Part shown: one piece after another, positions 58,270-64,000 of the stretch | How positions within the stretch are numbered: the first letter of the stretch is position 1 | How the letters are laid out: every line of letters begins with the position of its first letter | Origin: Selenomonadaceae bacterium | GTDB taxonomy: Bacteria; Bacillota; Negativicutes; Selenomonadales; Selenomonadaceae | Assembly: GCA_017554235.1 (NCBI GenBank) | Contig: JAFZIV010000003.1 | Span: 1-64,000 of the forward strand | Length of the DNA: 64,000 nt | Reading direction: 5' to 3' | Translations under genes and position numbers: made by a program | The notes under the pieces: generated by a model | Told to the model about the DNA's origin: nothing | Seen by the model: only the letters and a program-made list of their open reading frames with translations | The model's database searches: none

Positions 58270-58698
58270 ATGGGCTTTCGTGTAAAAATTACGGGCGGCA
58301 AAGATGTTGAGTTTAACGAAGGTATTGTCACGGGAGTTAATTTTATCTCTGACACTCCGGAAAACTGCAATGCGCGTTCAACAGACCTCAGCGTTATTAT
58401 GAAATTGCAAGGCAGAATAAACTTCTCACTCGGTGCGGAAGTTGAAGATTCCACCGTTGAATTGGCGAATTGGGCTTTAATGCCGTCGGATCAAGCGAAT
58501 TGTTATCGCAATGTCGAAGTTAAAGTTATAAATGGCGGACAGGTCGTTCGGCAATATACCTATCCCAACGCCTTTGTTATGGATTATACAGAGGATTTGA
58601 ACGATGAAGAGGGCGTAGGTACTTGGACTTTGCTCCTTAAACAGAAAAAAGATTTGACGGATAAAGTTGAACTTAAAGGCAATTTTGAACTTAGTTAG
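58270..58698 (+). CDS. Putative tail-tube protein 1
   Basis: The 142-residue beta-rich protein is a paralogue of the next one and has the same length. Shared features are a run like FRVKITGGKDVEF at the start, then a central NCYRNVEVKVINGGQVVRQY and YPNAFVMDYTEDLNDEEGVG, and a final WTLLLKQKKD strand. The pattern resembles the Hcp/gp19 tube fold (conserved A-F-V-x-x-Y then a last strand with L-x-x-Q). It directly follows the sheath-like gene. The ATG at 58270 follows GGAG. The fold is inferred and not proven. Confidence 0.55.
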   Translation: MGFRVKITGGKDVEFNEGIVTGVNFISDTPENCNARSTDLSVIMKLQGRINFSLGAEVEDSTVELANWALMPSDQANCYRNVEVKVINGGQVVRQYTYPNAFVMDYTEDLNDEEGVGTWTLLLKQKKDLTDKVELKGNFELS

Positions 58699-58711
58699 GT
58701 GGTGAAATAAA

Positions 58712-59140
58712 ATGGCATTGGCATTTAGCACAGCAGACCCTGAAATTACACTCGAAGAAGAGAGCGCACGTAAAATTATTTTTAAAGTAGAAGTTCCGCC
58801 GGACAGCCGCGCAAGAACCAAAGACGTTGGTGTTACCTTAACGCTCATCGGAAAAATTATGGCTGATACCGCGCAGTTGGGAAATGCGGCAGACAGTACC
58901 GCAAAAATTATGGAGTGGTCGGTTGTCCCTGCTGAAAAGAAAGAAGCTTATCGTAGTGTAACCGTCAAGGTTAAGAGCGGCGGCATTACCACCAGACAGT
59001 ACGAGTTGCCTAACGCATTTATCGTTGATTATCACGAAGATTTTGAAAGTGCTGACGGCATTGGTGAATTTACTCTTGTTCTTCAGCAAATGAAAAATAA
59101 GCTGGCAGACGTTAAAGTTACCGGCGGTTTTTCGGAATAA
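58712..59140 (+). CDS. Putative tail-tube protein 2
   Basis: The 142-residue paralogue of the preceding protein shares YRSVTVKVKSGG.TTRQYELPNAFIVDYHEDFESADGIG and FTLVLQQMKN but differs in its N-terminal third. Two similar small tube proteins side by side could form a mixed tube or separate cap and tube. The ATG at 58712 follows GGTGG, 13 bases after the previous stop. The same core pattern recurs in the two large proteins at 51624-54490. Confidence 0.55.
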   Translation: MALAFSTADPEITLEEESARKIIFKVEVPPDSRARTKDVGVTLTLIGKIMADTAQLGNAADSTAKIMEWSVVPAEKKEAYRSVTVKVKSGGITTRQYELPNAFIVDYHEDFESADGIGEFTLVLQQMKNKLADVKVTGGFSE

Positions 59141-59163
59141 AAAATTATTTTGACCGAATACGG

Positions 59164-59326
59164 GGACGGCTGAATTTTAAGTTTAGTGGTCAGTATTCAG
59201 TGGTCAGTGATCAGTGGTTAGATCGTTAGATCATTAGTGGTTAGAAACCAGCGATCTAACGATCTCTCAACTATTAACTATTCACTGATTACTATTCACT
59301 GATCACTTTTAACTGATAAGCCGTCC
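59164..59326. repeat. Long imperfect palindrome before the J-domain gene
   Basis: GGACGGCT (59164-59171) pairs with AGCCGTCC (59319-59326). Inside lie GATCGTTAGATC (59221-59232) with GATCTAACGATC (59253-59264), and GTGATCAGTG with CACTGATCAC. The arms are made of short repeats of CAGTG, GTTAG and ATTCACT units. The element fills nearly the whole 212-base gap. A related sequence with the same ACTATTAACTATTCACT unit recurs at 60382-60463. Confidence 0.75.
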
Positions 59327-59352
59327 TTTGTTGTATGGAGACGTTTACATTT

Positions 59353-59835
59353 ATGACGTACTACGAAATATTAGGCGTAAACAGAGACGCTACACTTCAA
59401 GAAATTAAGAAGGCGTATAAAAAATTAGCCAAAAAGTGGCATCCCGATTTAAATCGTGATAATCTTAAAGTAGCCGAAGAAAAAATGAAAGAGATCAATG
59501 TTGCGTACTCGACTCTTTCAGATGAAGTTGCAAGAATAGATTACAACAAAAAACTTGACGGCGAATCTAAAAAAACTTCTTCACAATCTAGGACTTCAGC
59601 TAAAACTGAAACGCATGGAAATGCCCGCAAAACTTCTGCCGCCGAAACTTCTTCAGGAAAAGTTGATTTTGGCAACATTCACAGCAGTTTTGAAAGTTTT
59701 TTCGGTTTTAATCCTAAAACTCACGAAGTTACCAACGAGGATAAACTGAATACTTTTTCCGCTGAAAAGAAAAAGAAGAATCCTCTTGATACTTCTGACT
59801 TTTTTGAAAGATTTATGGGTTTCAAAGCCAAATGA
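59353..59835 (+). CDS. J-domain protein
   Basis: The 160-residue protein has a complete N-terminal J domain (1-68) with [20 protein letters not shown], the HPD motif in KWHPDLNRD and the last helix [15 protein letters not shown]. The C-terminal half is Ser/Thr-rich then Lys-rich and has no zinc finger or substrate domain, so it is not DnaJ itself but a class III J protein. J proteins recruit Hsp70. The ATG at 59353 was chosen because GGAG lies before it. Its stop overlaps the start of the next FHA gene (ATGA). Confidence 0.88.
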   Translation: MTYYEILGVNRDATLQEIKKAYKKLAKKWHPDLNRDNLKVAEEKMKEINVAYSTLSDEVARIDYNKKLDGESKKTSSQSRTSAKTETHGNARKTSAAETSSGKVDFGNIHSSFESFFGFNPKTHEVTNEDKLNTFSAEKKKKNPLDTSDFFERFMGFKAK

Positions 59836-60386
59836 GACGATACGATATATACACGGCTTTAATTGGGGTAATTAGCGTATTTTTTTCGCTCGCCGTTTAC
59901 AATGGCGGTCTCCCTATTTTTTTTAAATTTTTATTGATAATTTTCGGCGTGATTGTCTTTGGGCATTCCGCCTACACTTTGTACCGCTCATTTAATGACG
60001 CAAAATTTTTTGACGATGAATCTGCGCGGCAAAATTTTCAATCTGAAGTCATAAGTAAAATTTCTTTGTTAAATAAAAAGGGAGAAATTATTAATTCGTG
60101 GGAACTTTACGGGAAGACTGCCGCCGTTATCGGAAAAGATATTGGGGAAAATCATGTTGACATCGATTTAAGCGAAAATCCCTATGCGTCAATGATTGAT
60201 GTGGAACACGCCGTTTTGAACTATGCGGACGGTAATTGGTACATTGAAGACCTTGACAGTCAAAACGGTATTTCGATTAAAAAAATCGGGCAAGATAAAA
60301 TTTATAAGCTGAGTTCCTTGCAACCTTGCAAGTTGGATTTCGGCGATATTGTTATTGTTGGGATTTGTCAACTTAAAGTTAGTTAA
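59832..60386 (+). CDS. Membrane-anchored FHA-domain protein
   Basis: The 184-residue protein has two N-terminal hydrophobic segments (about 8-25 and 29-49), then an FHA phosphothreonine-binding domain (about 85-180). The domain shows [45 protein letters not shown]; the His before the strand and the Asn-Gly in the last motif fit FHA. It starts within the stop codon of the J-domain gene (ATGA), so translation is coupled. In type VI systems an FHA protein reads phosphorylation to trigger assembly. Confidence 0.8.
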   Translation: MRRYDIYTALIGVISVFFSLAVYNGGLPIFFKFLLIIFGVIVFGHSAYTLYRSFNDAKFFDDESARQNFQSEVISKISLLNKKGEIINSWELYGKTAAVIGKDIGENHVDIDLSENPYASMIDVEHAVLNYADGNWYIEDLDSQNGISIKKIGQDKIYKLSSLQPCKLDFGDIVIVGICQLKVS

Positions 60387-60463
60387 TAGTGAATAGTAAA
60401 TAGTTAATAGTTGAAGGTATTACTTGCTAAACTATTAACTATTCACTAACTACTATTCACTAA
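60382..60463. repeat. Inverted repeat of TAGT/ACTA microunits
   Basis: The left arm (AGTTAATAGTGAATAGTAAA, from about 60380) pairs with the right arm (AACTATTAACTATTCACTAA, from about 60429). The right arm shares the ACTATTAACTATTCACT unit with the palindrome at 59164-59326, so the two are members of one repeat family in this gene cluster. Confidence 0.65.
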
Positions 60464-60487
60464 TAGGAGTGATTTTGTCAATAACTG

Positions 60488-60760
60488 CACGATTGAAAAT
60501 CGTGAGCTTGTTTGAAAAATAGCGCAAGTTCTGATTGACTAGCCTCAGTTTTAAACTACGTTACCCGCAAAAATATAGGCACCGGCGGACGTTAATCCTA
60601 ATCTGCCGCTCTGCGGTTTGTGGTTAAACAGTTCTGCGCAGTAGGAACAGTGCTACAAACATATAAAACTACGGGATAACATTGGCGAAGGATTATTACC
60701 CCAGCGGGCGGGGAGTTGCTTTATGTTAGCAGCTATTAAGCCCGCTCGCCTTACGGCGAA
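60488..60760 (+). ncRNA. Multi-hairpin structured element of unknown class
   Basis: In the 437-base gap between the two FHA genes, at least seven pairings are found. They are CACGATT/AATCGTG (60488-60504), CTTG/CAAG (60507-60528), CGGCGGA/TCTGCCG (60583-60608), GTTTGT/ACAAAC (60616-60660) with GTTC/GAAC inside, and AGCGGGC/GCCCGCT (60703-60746) enclosing AGTTGCT/AGCAGCT. A last TCGCC/GGCGA stem is at 60746-60759, and GTTACCC (60560-60566) may close long-range with GGGATAAC (60673-60680). The base composition is higher in GC than the flanks. No frame is open. It does not match a tmRNA, RNase P, 6S, T-box or common riboswitch that I can recall. Confidence 0.6.
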
Positions 60761-60788
60761 GAAAAAAAGATTGGAGGGAGTCGCTTTC

Positions 60789-60827
60789 TTGATTTTTATC
60801 AGGAGTTTATCGCGACACTTTAAATGA
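60789..60827 (+). CDS. Possible 12-residue leader frame coupled to FHA gene
   Basis: A TTG at 60789 lies eight bases after GGAGGGAG and reads twelve codons to a TGA at 60825-60827 that overlaps the ATG of the FHA gene (ATGA). The FHA gene's own ribosome binding site (AGGAG at 60801) is 18 bases from its ATG, too far. Translational coupling through this leader is a reasonable explanation. Confidence 0.35.
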   Translation: MIFIRSLSRHFK

Positions 60828-61372
60828 ACGGTTTAATTCGCTGTCAAAACGGACATCTTTTTAGCTCGCGAAGATACGGCACAATATGCCCTTACTGCAA
60901 TCTTGAAACATCGACGCCTGAAAAAAAGGAAGTCCCCGTGACGGATGACGAAGCCATTGAGGAACTTATAATGACAAATATTCGACCGGTATGCGGCTGG
61001 ATTGTTTGCATTGAAGGTCCACGCAAGGGCAAAGATTATAAGATTCACGAAGGAAAAAATTTCATCGGGCGTGCAGATGATATGGATATTCAAATTTTGG
61101 GCGACAACGGAATTTCGCGCCGTAATCACGCCGTTTTGGTTTACGACCCCAAAAAACATGAGACTGTTTTATTGCCGGGCGACTCAAACGGAATTGTCTA
61201 CCATAATGACGCCGCCTTATATGCCCCTACTGTCCTCAGCGTTTATGACGTGCTTGAAATGGGCAAAAGTAAATTTTTATTCATACCATTTTGCGGAGAC
61301 CATTTCCGTTGGGAAGATTTACCGACTAAAGATGATAAAAATTATGTGCAGTTCGGAAAGGAAAAGAATTAA
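60824..61372 (+). CDS. Zinc-ribbon and FHA-domain protein
   Basis: The 182-residue soluble protein has an N-terminal zinc-binding pattern (IRCQNGHLF, then CPYC at residues 23-26) and an FHA domain (about 65-160). The domain shows GWIVCIEGPRKGKDYKIHEG, FIGRADDMDIQI, GISRRNHAVLVYD and SNGIVYHN. The Arg in FIGRADD, the Ser-Arg in GISRRNHA and the Asn-Gly in SNGI match phosphothreonine-binding residues. The stop codon shares a base with the next gene's ATG. Its domain make-up resembles FHA proteins next to PP2C and kinase genes. Confidence 0.85.
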   Translation: MNGLIRCQNGHLFSSRRYGTICPYCNLETSTPEKKEVPVTDDEAIEELIMTNIRPVCGWIVCIEGPRKGKDYKIHEGKNFIGRADDMDIQILGDNGISRRNHAVLVYDPKKHETVLLPGDSNGIVYHNDAALYAPTVLSVYDVLEMGKSKFLFIPFCGDHFRWEDLPTKDDKNYVQFGKEKN

Positions 61373-62199
61373 TGGCGGTTGATATAGTTGTTCCGGCAAT
61401 TCTTTTTTTGTGTATGGTAGCATTGCACATTTTGCGGCTAAAGGAATTAAATCCGACGGTAAAAATGGCGGGAGATAAATACGAAATTGGCGCGGCGGCA
61501 TCTTTCGGCACAAGAACGGTTCAGCAAGATTATTTCGGCGTCAAAAATAATCAAGGCGTCTTATTAATGTTGCTCGCGGACGGAATTGGAGCTAACGGAG
61601 AAGTTGCCGCTAAGTTGTCGGTGGATACTTTCCGCGATTTGTTTAACGACCCTAATTCCATTAACAAGCCGCAATATTTTTTTAAACGCGCTGCCAATGC
61701 CTCCCATAAAAGAATCACAAATACTTTGGAGGAACGTCAAGGCGAAACGTCAATAGCCGCCGTAATGGTGAAAGGGGAAGAACTTTTCTACTCCTTGATT
61801 GGTAATTGTCGCGTGGCTGTCCTTCGTAACGGAGATTTAGTTCCCGTTTCCGAAGGTCAAACTATTGACGTACTTGCACAACACCGCTACAACGAAGGGC
61901 GTATCTCCAAACAGGAAACTTTAGATTTGCTTTCAAAACACAGGCTCTACAATGTTTTGGGACAAGATTCTTTTAAAGATATTGAACTTGTCAGCGCACC
62001 GCTTGTGCTTAATCAAAAAGATTTGATTGTTTTGATGAGTCAAGGCGTCTTTAACACTTTGCGCTGGGTGGAAATTGAGGAGGTCTTGTCGCGCAATTCC
62101 TCCCCTCAAACTTTGGCGGAAGAAATAATTAAATTGGTAAACAATTCGCCGATGGTTGATAAGGACAATGCGTCAATTATAATTTGTCGGCGAAAGTGA
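61372..62199 (+). CDS. Membrane-anchored PP2C-type phosphatase
   Basis: The 275-residue protein has an N-terminal membrane segment (about 5-22) and a PPM/PP2C domain. It has TRTVQQDYFGV (metal Asp), MLLADGIGANGE (the DGxG metal motif), GETSIAAVMVKGEELFYSLIGNCRVAVLR and, at the end, DNASIIICRRK with the last metal Asp. It dephosphorylates Ser/Thr and would reverse whatever kinase feeds the two FHA proteins. No kinase gene is in the window. It is coupled to the FHA gene by an overlapping codon. Confidence 0.88.
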   Translation: MAVDIVVPAILFLCMVALHILRLKELNPTVKMAGDKYEIGAAASFGTRTVQQDYFGVKNNQGVLLMLLADGIGANGEVAAKLSVDTFRDLFNDPNSINKPQYFFKRAANASHKRITNTLEERQGETSIAAVMVKGEELFYSLIGNCRVAVLRNGDLVPVSEGQTIDVLAQHRYNEGRISKQETLDLLSKHRLYNVLGQDSFKDIELVSAPLVLNQKDLIVLMSQGVFNTLRWVEIEEVLSRNSSPQTLAEEIIKLVNNSPMVDKDNASIIICRRK

Positions 62200-62209
62200 G
62201 GCTTGAAAA

Positions 62210-64000
62210 ATGAAAAAGTCCAACAGCGATTTCAAAACAGCTTTTATATCAGAGTCCGGCGCAGAACTTACCAATAACGATTACTTTGCCTACGTTGAAT
62301 ATGACGATTATGCTTGCTACGTTTTGGCGTCGGGGATAACTGACTTTGAATCTTCTCAAGCCGCTAAAGAAGCCGTAGAGCATTTGATTCTTAGCTTTGA
62401 AGAAAATCCAAGTATGTCGAAAATGACTTTGCGCCAATATATGAAGGAAACCAACGAGCGTTTATTAAATAGCAGTAACGCCCGCCGGTTGAAAGCGTCC
62501 GTCATTATGTTGGTTACGGATTACGAACAAATTCGTTACGTTGCCGCCGGTAATGTTCGTTTAAGGATGTACCGCAAGGGAAGATTTCTTCTCGCGTCCT
62601 CTGATATGTCGCTGGCAAATGATTTAATTCAGAAAGGCAAATCTGATACACCGCTTGACCGTCATGACGAACGCCATAATTTGTACGCTTATCTTGGCAA
62701 GAAGGATAATTTCCGCCCTTTTGTTTCTAAACTTCAAAAGTTGGACGACGCTGATATAATTACGCTTTATTCTAAGGGCTTATGGGAACATGTTGACGCA
62801 CAGGAAATTGACGAAATTTTTGCGGAGGCTACGGATGACCCTCACGAATCTGTAGACCTTTTAGAAGACGTTTTACTTTCGCGTCAACCTTCCAATCTGA
62901 AAAGTTATACAATCGTCGCTATTTTCATCAACAAAGTTTATCGTGACCCCGAACGCGAGCGTAAACGTTTACTCTACATAAAAATTGCGATTATAATTCT
63001 TGTAATTCTCCTTCTCATAGGAATAATTTGGTATATTTTCCAGAGGATTCGTCAAAGTAAAATCGACGAGATGAACCAAGCCATTGGGCAAATGCAGTTA
63101 TTTACTGCCGCCGAAAATTATAAACGAGCGCAGGAAAATAACAAATATGCATTGGATTTGGCTAAAGATTTAAATGAGGAAGTTGTAAAAAGATCATTAC
63201 AGGAAAACTTGATTGTTTTGGATACTCTTGTGCAGGCTGATGAAGCTTATGCCGCGCAGGATTATCAACGGGCTTATTATGATTACCTAAAGGTTATGAA
63301 TTCTTCTGCCACAGGTTATGATGTCAAAAATTATGTGCAACGCCGAATCAGTAATATTGAAGACCGTATGAATGTAGATCAGTTTATGAATTTGGGAGAT
63401 TATTTTTTCCAACTTGGGAAATTCGATGAGGCAGTTGCAATGTACACCAGAGCTAATGAACAAGCAGTTGACGTTCATGATCAACCCGCTCGTGAAAAAG
63501 CTGTTGCCGCCATTGAAAAAGTTTACGACAAGCAAGCGCAACTTCGTAAAGATGCTGAACAAAAAATGGATGCCAAAAAGCAACTTGCTATGGCTGACGC
63601 AATGAAAAAGGGCGACGATTTATTAGCGGCAGGAGACCTTGACGGCGCACAAAATGCTTACCTCGACGCAAGAAACCTTTCAGACAATCCGGCTGACAGA
63701 ACTCAAGTAAGCGCGGCATTGGGCGAAGTTTCTAAGGAACGCGCTAAACAGCAACAGGAACAGGCTAAGAAAGACGCGGAAAAGGAAGCGTCAGAAAAGG
63801 AAAAAGCTGAAGCTGAAAAAGCCGCTGCTGAAGCTCGTCAAAAAGCATTTGAAGATGCTACTAAGATTGAAGAAAAAGGCGACGCGTCCTTTGAGGCAGG
63901 AGATTTCTTGTCCGCGCAGATGTATTACATGACAGCGATTGAAAAATTTGGAGAAATTAAGGAAGATATTAAGGTAAAAGCTGTTCAAGGCAAATTTGAC
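62210..64000 (+). CDS. Degenerate PP2C-like membrane protein with TPR/coiled-coil tail (partial)
   Basis: Reading runs from ATG 62210 to the right edge without a stop (597 residues so far). Residues 1-240 are PP2C-like (TNNDYFAYVEYDDYACYVLASGITDF, ASVIMLVTDYEQIRYVAAGNVRLRMY), but the DGxG motif is replaced by ASGITD, so the metal site is damaged. A strong membrane segment (about 253-278, YIKIAIIILVILLLIGIIWY) follows. Then come TPR-like helices and an Ala/Lys/Glu/Gln-rich coiled coil (about 520-560). It could be a pseudophosphatase scaffold that senses or tethers components. The gene follows the active PP2C by 10 bases. Confidence 0.7.
   Translation, partial: MKKSNSDFKTAFISESGAELTNNDYFAYVEYDDYACYVLASGITDFESSQAAKEAVEHLILSFEENPSMSKMTLRQYMKETNERLLNSSNARRLKASVIMLVTDYEQIRYVAAGNVRLRMYRKGRFLLASSDMSLANDLIQKGKSDTPLDRHDERHNLYAYLGKKDNFRPFVSKLQKLDDADIITLYSKGLWEHVDAQEIDEIFAEATDDPHESVDLLEDVLLSRQPSNLKSYTIVAIFINKVYRDPERERKRLLYIKIAIIILVILLLIGIIWYIFQRIRQSKIDEMNQAIGQMQLFTAAENYKRAQENNKYALDLAKDLNEEVVKRSLQENLIVLDTLVQADEAYAAQDYQRAYYDYLKVMNSSATGYDVKNYVQRRISNIEDRMNVDQFMNLGDYFFQLGKFDEAVAMYTRANEQAVDVHDQPAREKAVAAIEKVYDKQAQLRKDAEQKMDAKKQLAMADAMKKGDDLLAAGDLDGAQNAYLDARNLSDNPADRTQVSAALGEVSKERAKQQQEQAKKDAEKEASEKEKAEAEKAAAEARQKAFEDATKIEEKGDASFEAGDFLSAQMYYMTAIEKFGEIKEDIKVKAVQGKFD

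Noticed and set aside
51624..59140. Interpreting the sheath and tube genes as an ordinary prophage tail region
   Set aside because: No integrase, terminase, capsid, holin or tape-measure gene is near; FHA, PP2C and J-domain genes follow instead.
59164..59326. CRISPR-like array
   Set aside because: The repeats are short, irregular and arranged as one inverted structure, with no regular spacers and no cas genes.
60488..60760. Reading the structured gap as a tmRNA, RNase P or 6S RNA
   Set aside because: None of the conserved core sequences of these RNAs could be found on either strand.

Overview
The window is AT-rich bacterial DNA, densely coded, with many TTG and GTG starts behind strong GGAGG-type ribosome binding sites. 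A delta-subunit gene (rpoE) directly before pyrG, a pcrA...ligA neighbourhood and a B-type pyrK-pyrD pair point to Bacillota. FlhF/FlhG imply a flagellated cell. Taken with the cobalamin-related genes and the sigma-70-like promoters, a Negativicutes (Selenomonas-like) host is the best guess; this is inference, as no rRNA gene is present.

Left part (1-13.2 kb, mostly minus strand): the start of a double-glycine leader peptide gene cut by the edge, three small secreted proteins including an L,D-transpeptidase-like one, a B12-dependent methionine synthase, thiM-thiE, tRNA-Glu, enolase, a MscS-type channel, an acetyltransferase and a flavodoxin. A plus-strand trio follows (cbiK, a TIGR04076-type protein, pheA), converging on queH.

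13.4-24.2 kb is a plus-strand pyrimidine operon (carB, pyrK, pyrD, pyrF, pyrE, then recN). It is interrupted by cargo: an FkbM methyltransferase, a Uma2-type nuclease, a DUF4258/YgiT toxin-antitoxin-like pair and a GIY-YIG endonuclease with repeated NUMOD-like units. 24.2-26.4 kb holds an ADP-ribosylglycohydrolase, RNase HI and a four-gene tRNA block (Gly, Met, Arg, Tyr) with a near-perfect promoter and a possible IS200/IS605 right-end relic.

26.7-46 kb (plus strand): a PTS EIIABC permease, argS, a zinc-ribbon/glycine-rich protein, a second L,D-transpeptidase-like protein, an acetyltransferase broken by a nine-G tract (probable phase variation), rpoE-pyrG, a Tat-type FAD oxidoreductase, pcrA, a BspA-like leucine-rich repeat protein, ligA, a gamma-carbonic-anhydrase-like protein, tyrS and a methyltransferase. 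46-51.4 kb (minus strand): DUF4127, ilvH, HIT, flhG and a very enlarged flhF.

51.6-64 kb is the most unusual part: a candidate contractile injection system of atypical make-up. Two tandem large proteins have tube-like cores and coiled-coil tails. After an embedded ilvA come a single 730-residue protein that looks like fused TssB and TssC sheath subunits and two 142-residue tube-like proteins. Next are a J-domain protein, a membrane FHA protein, a zinc-ribbon FHA protein, a membrane PP2C phosphatase and a degenerate PP2C with a transmembrane segment and TPR/coiled-coil tail that runs off the right edge. FHA and PP2C proteins recall the threonine-phosphorylation control of type VI secretion. 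Long inverted repeats and a roughly 270-base multi-hairpin element sit between these genes.

Across the window the octamer CTGCGCGG/CCGCGCAG recurs about 46 times by hand count, far above the roughly two expected, suggesting a genome-wide signal motif.
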